Source: Labrys miyagiensis (GTDB lineage Bacteria; Pseudomonadota; Alphaproteobacteria; Rhizobiales; Labraceae). From it: a DNA stretch of 64,000 nucleotides. The translations under genes and the position numbers were made by a program. Location of the stretch: positions 1-64,000 of the forward strand of contig NZ_BSPC01000023.1 of the NCBI RefSeq assembly GCF_030160835.1. The letters are read 5' to 3'. The notes under the pieces are model-generated. The model was not told the DNA's origin, made no database searches, and saw nothing but the letters and a program-made list of their open reading frames with translations. This document shows, piece by piece, positions 1 through 8,722 of this stretch (position 1 is the first letter of the stretch; each line of letters opens with the position of its first letter).

Positions 1-58
1 CCATGATCGCCTCCAATAACTGCTATAATCGTAGCAATTTATCGATCATGACACTAGG

Positions 59-100
59 GCGTTTTGCGATTTGACGAAATCGGCAAGAATCGCAAAACGT
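59..100. repeat. Dispersed short palindromic element, copy 1
   Basis: The arms are GCGTTTTGCGATT and AATCGCAAAACGT, separated by about 16 bases. A close copy lies at 37990-38033 and a degenerate one near 44205-44247. It sits just beyond the stop codon of ettA. No T-run follows the hairpin on the ettA strand, so it is an intergenic palindrome and not an evident rho-independent terminator. Confidence 0.7.
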
Positions 101-109
101 TCCAGAGAT

Positions 110-1765
110 TTAGCGCGAAAACTTCTTGTACTGAATGCGCTTGGGAATGGTGGAATCGATGCCGAGGCGCCGCTTCTTGTCTTCCTCATAAGTCTCGAAA
201 TTGCCTTCGAACCACTCGACATGGCTGTCGCCTTCGAAGGCCAGGATATGGGTGGCGAGGCGGTCGAGGAAGAAGCGGTCATGCGAGATGATGACGGCAC
301 AGCCGGCATAGTTCTCCAGCGCTTCTTCCAGGGCCCGCAGCGTTTCCACGTCGAGGTCGTTGGTCGGCTCGTCCAGGAAGAGGACGTTTGAGCCTTCCTT
401 CAGCATCTTGGCCAGTTGCACGCGGTTGCGCTCGCCGCCCGAGAGCACGCCGACCTTCTTCTGCTGGTCGCCACCCTTGAAGTTGAAGGCCGAGGTGTAG
501 CCGCGCGAGTTCACTTCGCGCTTGCCCAGATACAGAATGTCGTTGCCGCCGGAGATTTCCTGCCAGACCGTCTTGTTCGGGTCGAGCGCGTCGCGCGACT
601 GGTCGACATAGCCCGGCTGCACGGTATCGCCGAAGGTGATGGTGCCGGCATCGGGCTTCTCCAGGCCGAGCAGCATGCGGAACAAGGTGGTCTTGCCGGC
701 GCCGTTGGGCCCGATGACGCCGACAATGCCGCCTGGCGGCAGGGTGAAGTTCAAATCGTCGATCAGCAGGCGATCGCCATAGGCCTTGGAGACGCCGGCG
801 ACCTCGATGACCTTGCCGCCGAGGCGTGGGCCGGTCTGGATCATGATCTGGGCCGTGCTCGGGCCCTTCTCATTGGCTTTGGCGAGCAGGTCCTCATAGG
901 CATTGATGCGGGCCTTGGACTTGGCCTGGCGCGCCTTGGGGCTGGCCGCGATCCATTCCTGCTCGGCGGCGAGCTGCTTCTGGCGGCTCTCCTCCTCGCT
1001 CGATTCCTGGGCGAGGCGCTTCTGCTTCTGCACCAGCCAGGTGGAGTAGTTGCCCTCATAGGGAATGCCACGGCCGCGATCGAGCTCGAGGATCCAGCCG
1101 GTGACATTGTCGAGGAAGTAGCGGTCATGGGTGACGATCAGGATCGCGCCGGGATAGGTGCGCAGATGGCCTTCGAGCCAGGCCACGGTCTCGGCATCGA
1201 GATGGTTGGTCGGCTCGTCCAGCAACAGCAGTTCGGGCGCTTCGAGCAGCAGGCGGCAGAGCGCCACGCGGCGGCGTTCACCGCCGGAGAGATTGTCGAC
1301 GGCGGCATCGTCTGGCGGGCAGATCAGCGCATCCATGGCCTGGTCGACCTGGCTGTCGAGATCCCACAGATTCTTGGCGTCGATCTCGTCCTGCAGGTGG
1401 CTCATCTCGTCAGCCGTCTCGTCCGAATAGTTCATGGCGAGTTCGTTGTAGCGGTCGAGGATCGCCTTCTTGGCCGCAACGCCGTCCATGACGTTCTCGC
1501 GCACCGTCTTGGTCGGATCGAGCTTGGGTTCCTGCGGCAGGTAGCCGACGCGCGCGCCCTCCGCCACCCAGCCGTCGCCGGTGAAATCCTTGTCGATGCC
1601 GGCCATGATGCGCAGCAGCGTCGATTTGCCCGAGCCGTTGACGCCGAGCACGCCGATCTTGGCATCGGGGTAGAAGGAGAGATGGATGTTATCCAGCACC
1701 TTCTTGCCACCCGGATAGGTCTTGTTCAGACCCTGCATGTGGTAGACGAATTGATACGAGGCCAT
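110..1765 (-). CDS. ettA: Energy-dependent translational throttle protein EttA (ABC-F ATPase)
   Basis: ABC-F protein with two ATPase cassettes in one chain and no membrane segments. EttA binds the ribosomal E site and gates entry into elongation according to the ATP/ADP ratio. The first Walker A motif is GVNGSGKS (residues 41-48), followed by [15 protein letters not shown] and [12 protein letters not shown]. The second cassette has [23 protein letters not shown] and [11 protein letters not shown]. The charged linker between the cassettes is typical of ABC-F. The length of 551 residues is close to E. coli EttA (555). I start at MASYQF because the 24 upstream in-frame residues are low-complexity and unlike the family. 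It is transcribed alone, with the site-2 protease gene upstream on the same strand after a gap of about 170 bases. Confidence 0.95.
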   Translation of the reverse strand: MASYQFVYHMQGLNKTYPGGKKVLDNIHLSFYPDAKIGVLGVNGSGKSTLLRIMAGIDKDFTGDGWVAEGARVGYLPQEPKLDPTKTVRENVMDGVAAKKAILDRYNELAMNYSDETADEMSHLQDEIDAKNLWDLDSQVDQAMDALICPPDDAAVDNLSGGERRRVALCRLLLEAPELLLLDEPTNHLDAETVAWLEGHLRTYPGAILIVTHDRYFLDNVTGWILELDRGRGIPYEGNYSTWLVQKQKRLAQESSEEESRQKQLAAEQEWIAASPKARQAKSKARINAYEDLLAKANEKGPSTAQIMIQTGPRLGGKVIEVAGVSKAYGDRLLIDDLNFTLPPGGIVGVIGPNGAGKTTLFRMLLGLEKPDAGTITFGDTVQPGYVDQSRDALDPNKTVWQEISGGNDILYLGKREVNSRGYTSAFNFKGGDQQKKVGVLSGGERNRVQLAKMLKEGSNVLFLDEPTNDLDVETLRALEEALENYAGCAVIISHDRFFLDRLATHILAFEGDSHVEWFEGNFETYEEDKKRRLGIDSTIPKRIQYKKFSR

Positions 1766-1937
1766 GGTGCCTTGCTGCCGCTTGTCAGAGAAATGGGGAT
1801 TGGGGCGGTGTGTAGCGGAGGCGGCGCGGCGGGGCAAGGGCGCGCCCGCGAAACTTCCAGCGTCCCGCCCTACGGGTCAGACAGGAGCACAGCCCGCAGA
1901 GGCAAGAGTCCGCCCAGGGGCCGGCGCCCCATCGCCG

Positions 1938-2702
1938 TCAGTTCCAGAAGCGGAACAGGCTCAGGCCGTAGAAGATATATTGCGGGTCGAGGCCGAAGAG
2001 ATCGGTGAGACGGAACACGGCACCCCAGACCATGCCACCGAACTGGGTGTTCCAGAGGAGGAGCAGCGCCAGCATGGAAACGATGGGGGCCGCCCGGATC
2101 GCCTGTGCCTGCATGTCATAGGGCAGATAGGGCCTGATGATGCCGAAGCCATCGAAGCCGGGGATGGGCAGGAGGTTCAGCACCACGGCCGAGCCCTGGA
2201 GCGCGGCCAGGAAGGCAAGGCCGCCCCAGAAGGGCGCGGTGCCGACCTGTTCGTGCATGCCCAGCATGAAGGGAATGGAGAGAACCACCAGCACGACGAG
2301 GTTGGCGAGCGGCCCCGCCGCCGAGCAGAACGCATCCCAATGCTTGCTGCGCAGGGCGCCCGTATTGATGTAGACGGCGCCGCCCGGCAAGCCGATGCCG
2401 CCCAGCAAAAGGAAGAGGATCGGCAGGCCAAACGTCATGAGGGGATGGGCATAGGCGAGCGGATCGAGCGTGAGATAGCCCCGCTGCACCACGCCTCTGT
2501 CGCCGCCCCAATAGGCCACCAGCGCGTGGGCCGATTCATGCAGGCAGAGCGTGATGATCCAGCCGGCAACCACGAAGGCGAAGACGGCGATCGGCGCATA
2601 AAGCCAGCCGGTGAAAAGCGCGAAGCCCGTCACCAGGAACACTGCCAGGATCGGCAGGAAATTAGGGCTAAGGCCGTTCGGCGCGGAGACGACGCGGGAC
2701 AA
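1938..2702 (-). CDS. Site-2 protease family (M50) intramembrane metalloprotease
   Basis: Membrane-embedded zinc metalloprotease of the S2P/M50 family, 254 residues with about six hydrophobic segments. The zinc motif HESAH is at residues 55-59. The second family motif NLLPIPGFDGF is at about residues 176-186 and supplies the third zinc ligand (Asp184). There is no PDZ domain, so it belongs to the short FtsH-independent rhomboid-like S2P group and is not RseP. Its substrate cannot be read from the sequence, and the neighbours are unrelated. No obvious partner anti-sigma factor is present nearby. Confidence 0.9.
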   Translation of the reverse strand: MSRVVSAPNGLSPNFLPILAVFLVTGFALFTGWLYAPIAVFAFVVAGWIITLCLHESAHALVAYWGGDRGVVQRGYLTLDPLAYAHPLMTFGLPILFLLLGGIGLPGGAVYINTGALRSKHWDAFCSAAGPLANLVVLVVLSIPFMLGMHEQVGTAPFWGGLAFLAALQGSAVVLNLLPIPGFDGFGIIRPYLPYDMQAQAIRAAPIVSMLALLLLWNTQFGGMVWGAVFRLTDLFGLDPQYIFYGLSLFRFWN

Positions 2703-2808
2703 GGATCACTTCCATGATGAGACCACCAAAGTTGCAGGTTCTTATGGAAGCGCGACCGCTCTTTCGCAAGGGCGGCCGCGACGTTTTGGCCCGATCCTTA
2801 CCAATCCT

Positions 2809-3843
2809 TCACAGGCGCAGACCCGCTCCCACCCGCTTCAGCACCCAGTAGAACACCGCCGTCGCAGCGACGCCGATGATCATGGCGAACCAGAAGCCGC
2901 CTTCCGTATCCGTGAAGGGCAGGTCCTTGGTGTTCATGCCGAAGATGCCGGCCACCATGCTGCCCGGCAGCAGCAACGCGGTGATGATCGACAACGCCCG
3001 CAAGGAACGGTTGGTCTCGTCGGCCTGGCGGGCCGCCACCTCGTCGAGCAGCAGCTTGGCGCGCTCCTGCAGCGTGTGCATGTCGTGATCGAGCGATTCG
3101 AGCCGGTCGGCCAACCGCTTCGACGAGATGTGCATCGCCGGCTTGTCCTTCTCGTCGCGCGGCCGGGCATGCCAGTTGCGCAGCACCGAGGAGAGCGAGG
3201 AAAGCTGGCGATGCACCCGCACCGTGATGCGGCGGACATTGATCAGCCTGCTGCGCTCGGTGGTCGCCATATCAACGACGACGCGATCCTCGGCGGTGTC
3301 GAGCTCATCCGTCATCGCCGCGACGCGGCGGGCGACGGCATCGCAGAAGCGATCGATAATGGTTTCGATGAGCTGACCCGCGACGGGAAGGTTGAGCCCG
3401 CCCTGGACGGCGCGGTGGATCTCCTCCACCGAGCGTAGCGGGTGCCGGCGCCCGGAGATCACCAGCCTCTCGCTGAGCGCGAAGCGCAGGCGCCCGATAT
3501 GATCGCTCTCGCCCGCCAGCTCGCTGTGGAAATCGGCGATCACGCCGTAGATGACATCGCCGCCGGCCTGCAGGCCGAGCGGTTCGTCGCTGGCCATGAA
3601 CAGGGAGCGGACTTCCTCCGGCAACTGCTCGAGCGAAGAGATCCAGTCCCGGGCCAGCCTGTCGGTAAGGCTGAAATGCAGCCAGAGCCAGCCATCCTCG
3701 GCCAGGAGCGCGCCCGGCACGTCGCCGGCTTCAAGCGCCTCGGGGGCATACCCTTCGCGGAAACGATAGGCCCAGACCAGGCCCGATATCGCCACCGGCA
3801 CGAAATTCGTGCCCGGCAGACGTTCCTGTCGAATATTGTCCAT
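2809..3843 (-). CDS. CorA/ZntB-like divalent metal transporter
   Basis: A 344-residue member of the CorA superfamily: a large cytoplasmic N-terminal domain, a long coiled helix (around the RVHRQLSSLSSVLRNW region) and two C-terminal membrane helices. The signature GMN follows the first helix in GIFGMNTKDLPF. The sequence resembles the ZntB subgroup (zinc, proton-driven) more than classical CorA (magnesium), but the metal cannot be settled from sequence. I chose MDNIRQERL as the start; the 21 upstream residues are glycine- and arginine-rich and not conserved-looking. It is a single gene on the minus strand. Confidence 0.88.
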   Translation of the reverse strand: MDNIRQERLPGTNFVPVAISGLVWAYRFREGYAPEALEAGDVPGALLAEDGWLWLHFSLTDRLARDWISSLEQLPEEVRSLFMASDEPLGLQAGGDVIYGVIADFHSELAGESDHIGRLRFALSERLVISGRRHPLRSVEEIHRAVQGGLNLPVAGQLIETIIDRFCDAVARRVAAMTDELDTAEDRVVVDMATTERSRLINVRRITVRVHRQLSSLSSVLRNWHARPRDEKDKPAMHISSKRLADRLESLDHDMHTLQERAKLLLDEVAARQADETNRSLRALSIITALLLPGSMVAGIFGMNTKDLPFTDTEGGFWFAMIIGVAATAVFYWVLKRVGAGLRL

Positions 3844-3955
3844 GACGGCTCCGCCAGGACCGCCGCCCCGCCCAGCCCGAACAGCCGACGCGCCCTGGGA
3901 AGTCACGGGCTAGATCAAGCGTGCGACAGACTCATGACGGTTACCCCAGGGCTCC

Positions 3956-4190
3956 GAACTCGGGTTAACGGGGGTGTAGACGGCTGGGGCGTCATTCCCA
4001 CAACCAAACCGGAGGTTTGGTTGGGGAGCGTGTCCTCACAAGCTTTGCTTGTGAGTGGGAACGCCGGAATCCATGAACACTGTCCTCATAGGGTAGTGTT
4101 CTTGATTCCGGGTCTCCCTTCGGTCATCCAACCAAACCTTCGGTTTGGTTGTGGGAATGACGATGTCCCCGCCATTATTAACCCGAGTTC
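3956..4190. repeat. 235-bp nested inverted repeat (MITE-like)
   Basis: Outer arms GAACTCGGGTTAA (3956-3968) and its exact reverse complement (4178-4190). A perfect 20-bp second pair lies at 3991-4010 and 4142-4161. Inside are a hairpin around TCACAAGCTTTGCTTGTGA (about 4034-4054) and another imperfect arm pair. The internal hairpin core recurs in the element at 28374-28525, so the two are modular relatives. No coding capacity is seen. Confidence 0.85.
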
Positions 4191-4217
4191 TCAGCCCTGA
4201 CACTGACCCGGCAACGG

Positions 4218-4670
4218 TCACGCTGCTTCTTCCAGCCCTTCCAGCAGGGCCGACAGGCCCACCTCCTCCACCAGCAGCGCGGCGTCGTGGGGCTTGAACC
4301 AGCGCACTTCGCGCTCGCCCATTTCGCGCCAGGCAGGCAAATGGCCGGTCACGTCAAGCTGGTAGACGAGGACGCGGACGAGGTCGAATTGCAGATTGCG
4401 CCGCTTCCAGTAGAGGAACTCGCCAACCGGTTCCTTCCGGGTCTTGCCCAGGAGGCCGGCTTCCTGTTCGGCCTCTATGGCGGCGGCGCGGCAGTCCTTG
4501 ATATCCTTCATCGGCCAGCCCTTGGGGATAGTCCAGCGCCGGGTTTCCCGCGTGGTGACCAGACACACTTCGAGTTGACCCTGCTCCGTGCGCAACGGGA
4601 GGGCCGCGACCTGTCGCAGCTCCGGCAAGAGGGATGATGATTTCAGGGGGTGTTTTGCGGCCTTGCCCAT
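4218..4670 (-). CDS. Nudix hydrolase with a degenerate Nudix box
   Basis: A 150-residue Nudix-fold protein of a type common in alphaproteobacteria. The region from PKGWPMKD to IEAEQEAGLLG aligns with the Nudix box. The metal-binding core keeps the glutamates of IEAEQEAG, but the canonical leading Glu and the Arg of REUxEE are replaced by Ile. Nudix enzymes hydrolyse nucleoside diphosphate-linked compounds; the substrate here is unknown. Flanking genes are unrelated: a metal channel beyond the palindrome on one side and a lipoprotein gene diverging on the other. Confidence 0.82.
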   Translation of the reverse strand: MGKAAKHPLKSSSLLPELRQVAALPLRTEQGQLEVCLVTTRETRRWTIPKGWPMKDIKDCRAAAIEAEQEAGLLGKTRKEPVGEFLYWKRRNLQFDLVRVLVYQLDVTGHLPAWREMGEREVRWFKPHDAALLVEEVGLSALLEGLEEAA

Positions 4671-5065
4671 GTTTTCGTAAGAAAACCTCTATCGTCGCTT
4701 CTCGAAACAGATTTCGATTCCGAATATTTCAAACATAAATGAGTCGGTGTGCGCTTTCGCACACTGTTTTGACTTCTCCCCCAGGGGATTGAAATCGTCC
4801 GACAAACAGTCCGGGAGCGATCAAGCCCTGCGGCCCAGAGTGGCTTCCTAAACGGAAAGCGGGACTGGATCTGCTTTATTAGCAACAAACTTGTTATTTT
4901 TTTGTCGCCATACGACGGCTCGGGCAGGAAAATGCACGGTTTTGACGATTTTGCGACATTCCTGTCTTGCCAAGCATGCCCGAACCTCCGCTGTTGAAAG
5001 ACGCTGGGGCTTCGCCTATGCGGGCTGGCAATGGCCGATTCGATCCCCGGCCCGAAAGACAAGGA
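4671..5065. other. 395-bp intergenic region between divergent genes
   Basis: No convincing gene. It is richer in A and T than its surroundings. It contains a perfect 7-bp hairpin (GTGTGCG / CGCACAC, loop CTTT, 4747-4764) followed by TGTTTTG, and a small imperfect hairpin followed by seven T near 4888-4910. It probably carries the promoters of the Nudix gene (leftward) and of the lipoprotein gene (rightward). Confidence 0.5.
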
Positions 5066-5356
5066 ATGGCCCTGGTGAAATCCGCCCTGCTCGGCGCTCT
5101 TGCTTTCGCGCTCGCCTCCTGTGGCGGTGGCGAGGATTGCACGCCCGAGGCGCTGCAGCAAAAACACCAAGATCTGCAAGATGCCATGACAGCGGCCCTC
5201 GCCAAGGATCCGGCCAAGGCCACCGCCAATCCCGATGCCTGGGGCAAGGCTTTGGACCTGATGGCGAAGGCGCAATCGGCCGGCGCTTCACCCTCGCAGG
5301 ATATCTGCAAGGCCTATGACGAGCAGATCGAGGCCGTGAGAAAGCAGTCAACCTGA
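5066..5356 (+). CDS. Small lipoprotein, paralogue of 6585-6872
   Basis: A 96-residue predicted lipoprotein of unknown function. A short hydrophobic signal ends in the lipobox LASC and is followed by GGG. The mature part is helical, starts with the CTPE motif and ends with a second conserved cysteine in ICKAYDEQIEAV. The same layout (LASCGGG, CTPE, VCKAYDDLI) recurs in the gene at 6585-6872 on the other side of the dehydrogenase, so the two are paralogues. I start at MALVKSALL since it places the signal peptide at the N terminus; an upstream ATG at 4967 would bury it. The ribosome binding site is weak (AAGGA very close to ATG). Confidence 0.75.
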   Translation: MALVKSALLGALAFALASCGGGEDCTPEALQQKHQDLQDAMTAALAKDPAKATANPDAWGKALDLMAKAQSAGASPSQDICKAYDEQIEAVRKQST

Positions 5357-5532
5357 CGCCAGTGCGTCACATTTGTCGGACGAACCAGCTGGCCTCTCCC
5401 ACCCTCACGCGCTAGGGTCAGGAGATTTTCAAGCGGCACGCCTAGCTCGCGCAAAGGAAATGCGACAAGACAGAATCTGGAGCGCCATCCGGTTCCTTTG
5501 GAACCGCTAGCGACCCGGCGCGGGAGGAAACC

Positions 5533-6300
5533 ATGCTGACGGATATGTTCGACCTGACGGGCCGCATCGCCCTTATCACCGGCTCCAGCCAGGGCATCGG
5601 CCTGGCGCTGGCCAAGGGGCTGGCCGAGGCCGGCGCCACCGTGATTCTCAACGGGCGGGACCAGGCCAAGCTCGACAGCGCCGCCCGCTCCCTGGTGGAG
5701 CAGGGCCTGACGGTCGAAACCGCGGCCTTCGACGTCACGGACCGCGCTGCCATCGAAACGACCGTCGGCGCCATCGAGGCACGCCACGGCCGTATCGACA
5801 TCCTCATCAACAATGCCGGCATCCAGCGCCGCATGCCTTTCATCGAGTTTCCGGCCGAGGTGTTCCGCGAAGTGCAGACCACCAATGTCGACGGCGTATT
5901 CTTCGTGGCCCAGGCCGTGGCGCGCGGCATGATCGCCCGCAAGGCGGGCAAGATCATCAATATCTGTTCGGTGATGAGCGAACTCGGCCGCGCCAACATC
6001 GTGCCCTACACCGCCGCCAAGGGCGCGGTGAAGATGATGACCAAGGCGATGTGCGCCGAGCTTGGCCGCCACAACATCCAGGTCAACGGCATCGGCCCTG
6101 GCTATATCGAGACCGAGCTCAACACCGCCCTGATGGCGGATGAGAAATTTTCGGCCTGGGTGGAAGCCCGCACGCCGGCCGGGCGCTGGGGCAAGGTCGA
6201 GGAGTTGGCGGGTGCGGCTGTCTTCCTGGCGAGCGACGCCTCGAACTTCGTCAACGGCCACATCATCTATGTCGATGGCGGGCTGACGGCCAGCGTCTGA
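5533..6300 (+). CDS. idnO: SDR oxidoreductase, gluconate 5-dehydrogenase-like
   Basis: Classical short-chain dehydrogenase, 255 residues. The NAD(P)-binding motif TGSSQGIG is at residues 16-23 and NNAG at about 93-96. The catalytic Ser146, Tyr159 and Lys163 lie in ICSVMS and YTAAK. The stretch NNAGIQRRMPFIEF and the C-terminal FVNGHIIYVDGGL match gluconate 5-dehydrogenase (IdnO/GNO), which interconverts gluconate and 5-ketogluconate. A good GGAGG ribosome binding site precedes ATG. It lies between two paralogous lipoprotein genes on the same strand; whether they share a function is unknown. The family is broad, so the substrate is a likely call, not a certain one. Confidence 0.82.
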   Translation: MLTDMFDLTGRIALITGSSQGIGLALAKGLAEAGATVILNGRDQAKLDSAARSLVEQGLTVETAAFDVTDRAAIETTVGAIEARHGRIDILINNAGIQRRMPFIEFPAEVFREVQTTNVDGVFFVAQAVARGMIARKAGKIINICSVMSELGRANIVPYTAAKGAVKMMTKAMCAELGRHNIQVNGIGPGYIETELNTALMADEKFSAWVEARTPAGRWGKVEELAGAAVFLASDASNFVNGHIIYVDGGLTASV

Positions 6301-6584
6301 CGGCTTCCCGATTGCGGGACCACGACCTTGCGGACACCTTCGCCTGACCTGCGCTCCGGTGCTGCTGATATGGCACACCCCCAAGTTGCACCTTATTCGC
6401 ATCGCCTCCATGGCGAGCAGGCCGGATCGCCACCGATTCGGTTGCGCGATGTGCGCTTATGCACGTCATGCGCGAATACGGGCAGCTAGCCGTGTGCTGC
6501 CCGCGCCGGCTCACCTGCGCTGCGGCACCGAAGAATCATGGCCGGTCAAAGCCGGCCGCCGAAGGTGAGGAAAGGAAGCTTCCC

Positions 6585-6872
6585 ATGAAAAAACTGTTGA
6601 TCGCCGCCATGACCGGCGCCGTCGCGCTCTCGCTCGCCTCCTGCGGCGGCGGCAGCTCGAGCTGCACGCCCGAGGTGCTGAAGCAGAAGGGCACGGACCT
6701 GATGGCCGCCATGCAGGACGCCATGAAGGATCCGGCCAAGGCGGCCGCCAATGCCCAGACCTGGCAGCAGAAGGCCCAGGAGCTGATGACCAAGGCCCAG
6801 GCTGCCGGCGACAAGCCGACCGACGACGTCTGCAAGGCCTATGACGACCTGATCAAGACCATCAAGGGCTGA
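6585..6872 (+). CDS. Small lipoprotein, paralogue of 5066-5356
   Basis: A 95-residue predicted lipoprotein beginning MKKLLIAAMTG, with lipobox LASC followed by GGG. The mature domain is Lys/Ala/Gln-rich and helical, with a CTPEVLKQK start and a VCKAYDDLIKTIKG end. The two non-lipidated cysteines could form a disulfide. It is clearly related to the gene at 5066-5356. Function unknown. A GAGGAAAGGAAG ribosome-binding region precedes ATG. A strong terminator follows about 20 bases after the stop, so this gene ends its transcription unit. Confidence 0.8.
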   Translation: MKKLLIAAMTGAVALSLASCGGGSSSCTPEVLKQKGTDLMAAMQDAMKDPAKAAANAQTWQQKAQELMTKAQAAGDKPTDDVCKAYDDLIKTIKG

Positions 6873-6893
6873 TCCGCTCCCATCGCATGGGCG

Positions 6894-6927
6894 ATCCGCC
6901 GGTTCTCCAGAGCCGGCGGATTTTTTG
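6894..6927 (+). terminator. Rho-independent terminator after the lipoprotein gene
   Basis: The 9-bp stem ATCCGCCGG / CCGGCGGAT, extendable through the TTCT/AGAG pairs, is followed directly by TTTTTTG. It lies 21 bases after the stop codon of the lipoprotein gene and before the SulP gene. Confidence 0.85.
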
Positions 6928-7090
6928 TGGCTGCGCGGCAGGGGATGATACGACAGATTACTCCTCCCACGATTTCCCCCTTTCCCATGCAAGCTGGGGA
7001 TGGAAAGAATGTGAAACACAACTGCCACAATGGCGCCATAATCGAGCCCGCTCATGCGGCAATTCCGTTTGCCGGCAAAAGGATTTGAGC

Positions 7091-8722
7091 TTGGCGGTGC
7101 AGCGTAGCGATGTCCTGGCCGGACTGTCCGTTGCGGGCCTGCTGGTGCCCGAGGCCGTGGCCTATTCGACCATTGCGGGTCTGCCGCCGCAGCACGCCGT
7201 CTTTGCCGCTATCGTCGGCCTGGTGGTCTATGCCCTGCTCGGACGCAGCAGTTACGCCATCACCACCGCGACCTCGTCCTCCGCCGCAATTCTCGCCGCC
7301 ACCGTTGGCTCCTTCCAGTCGGTTGGTGGCGCCGACAAGCAGGCGATCGCCTTCAGCGCCGTTGTCATCGCGGGCGTGGTCTTCCTCGTCGCCGGCTTTG
7401 CCAGACTGGGCTCGCTGTCGAGCTTCGTGTCCCGGCCGGTCCTGCGCGGCTTTGCCTTCGGCCTCGCCATCACCATCGTGCTCAAGCAGATCCCCTCCGT
7501 CCTCGGCATCCAGGCGAGCGGCGATCCCCTGAGCCTCGTCATCGGCATCGCCAGGCAGTACTCCCAATGGAACGGCGTTGGTCTCATCACCGGCACGGTG
7601 GCGCTGGCGGCTCTGCTGACGCTTCGGCGCATCCCTGTCCTGCCCGGCGCCTTCCTCGTGCTGGCTGGTGGTATCGCCGCGACCTATCTCGTCGATTTCC
7701 CCGGCCACCACGTCGCCATCGTCGGCCCGATCGACGTCACGCCGGAACTGCCTGTCATCCCCGATCTTACCGGGCGCGAATGGTCGCGCCTGGTGCAGAC
7801 CTCGGTGCCTCTCGCCCTTATCCTGTTCGCCGAATCCTGGGGCACGGTGCGCTCGCTCGCCCTGCGCCATGACCAGCAGGTCGAGGCCAATCGGGAATTG
7901 CTGGCGATCGGTACGGCCAACCTGATCTCCGGCCTCGTGCGCGGCATGCCTGTCGGAGCTGGCTTTTCCGCCTCCTCCGCCAATGAGGCGGCGGGAGCCG
8001 TGAGCCGCTGGGCCGGCGTCGTGGCCGCGATCGGCGTCGCCATCCTCATCGGGGTTGCTGGCAGCCAGGTCGCCCGCCTGCCCGAACCGATCCTCGCCGC
8101 GGTGGTGATCGCGGCGATGACCCACGCGCTCGATCCCCAGCCCCTGTTGCGGCTGTGGAAGATGGACCGCGACCAATATGTCGCCTGCGCGGCCGCGCTG
8201 GCGGTGATGGTGCTCGGCGTGCTCAACGGCATGCTGGTCGCCATCGCCCTGTCCATCGCAGCGACGCTGCGCCGCCTCGGCTCGCCGCAGGTCGCCATGC
8301 TGGGCGAACTCGGCGATTCCCGCGACTTCGTCGACGTCGCGCGTCATCCCGAGGCCCGTCTGGACGAGAGGATCGGCATTTTCAGGCCCACGGAGCCGCT
8401 GTTCTTCTTCAATGCCGAGGCAAGCCTGGGTCAGGGCCAGCGCCTTTGCCTCGACAAGCCAACCATGCGCGCCGTCATCCTCAGCCTGGAAGACAGCTCC
8501 GACATGGATTCGACCGCCCTCGATGCCCTTGTCGAGTTCGAAGGCGTGCTGAGGGGCAAGGGCAAGGTGCTTTACCTGGCGCGGCTGAAGGACGATGCCC
8601 GGGCCGGCCTGGTCAAGGCGGGGGCCGGAGACCTCGCCGGGCCCGATCGCTGCTTCTGGAGCGTGTGGGATGCTTATGAAGCCGCTTGTTCCGCGCTCTC
8701 ATCATCGGGAAGATCACCATGA
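7091..8722 (+). CDS. SulP family anion transporter with STAS domain
   Basis: A 543-residue SulP/SLC26-type permease. The membrane domain has about 10-12 hydrophobic helices beginning LAGLSVAGLLVPEAVAYS, the family's first helices, and includes the conserved region AGFSASSANEAAGA. A C-terminal STAS domain is seen around LSLEDSSDMDSTALDAL. SulP proteins carry sulfate, bicarbonate or organic anions; the substrate is not evident. The start is uncertain: I prefer TTG at 7091, seven bases after an AAAGGA ribosome binding site; the open frame extends upstream to 6887 but with non-membrane, unlikely sequence. The stop overlaps the ATG of the ParB-like gene (ATGA), so the two are translationally coupled. 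Confidence 0.88.
   Translation: MAVQRSDVLAGLSVAGLLVPEAVAYSTIAGLPPQHAVFAAIVGLVVYALLGRSSYAITTATSSSAAILAATVGSFQSVGGADKQAIAFSAVVIAGVVFLVAGFARLGSLSSFVSRPVLRGFAFGLAITIVLKQIPSVLGIQASGDPLSLVIGIARQYSQWNGVGLITGTVALAALLTLRRIPVLPGAFLVLAGGIAATYLVDFPGHHVAIVGPIDVTPELPVIPDLTGREWSRLVQTSVPLALILFAESWGTVRSLALRHDQQVEANRELLAIGTANLISGLVRGMPVGAGFSASSANEAAGAVSRWAGVVAAIGVAILIGVAGSQVARLPEPILAAVVIAAMTHALDPQPLLRLWKMDRDQYVACAAALAVMVLGVLNGMLVAIALSIAATLRRLGSPQVAMLGELGDSRDFVDVARHPEARLDERIGIFRPTEPLFFFNAEASLGQGQRLCLDKPTMRAVILSLEDSSDMDSTALDALVEFEGVLRGKGKVLYLARLKDDARAGLVKAGAGDLAGPDRCFWSVWDAYEAACSALSSSGRSP

Noticed and set aside
416-2008. 530-codon open frame antisense to ettA and the protease gene
   Set aside because: It is the mirror of a high-GC real gene: the protein is Ala/Gly/Arg/Val-rich low-complexity sequence with no motif, while the minus strand encodes a clear EttA.
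3956-4190. Treating the repeated hairpins as a CRISPR array
   Set aside because: No regularly spaced direct repeats with unique spacers and no cas genes; the units are inverted, nested and single per site.
4036-4221. Short 61-codon frame within the large palindrome
   Set aside because: Its translation is of repeat sequence; no start signal or family resemblance.
7052-8347. 431-codon minus-strand frame under the SulP gene
   Set aside because: Asp/Gly/His/Arg-rich shadow translation; the plus strand encodes a clear SulP membrane domain and STAS domain.
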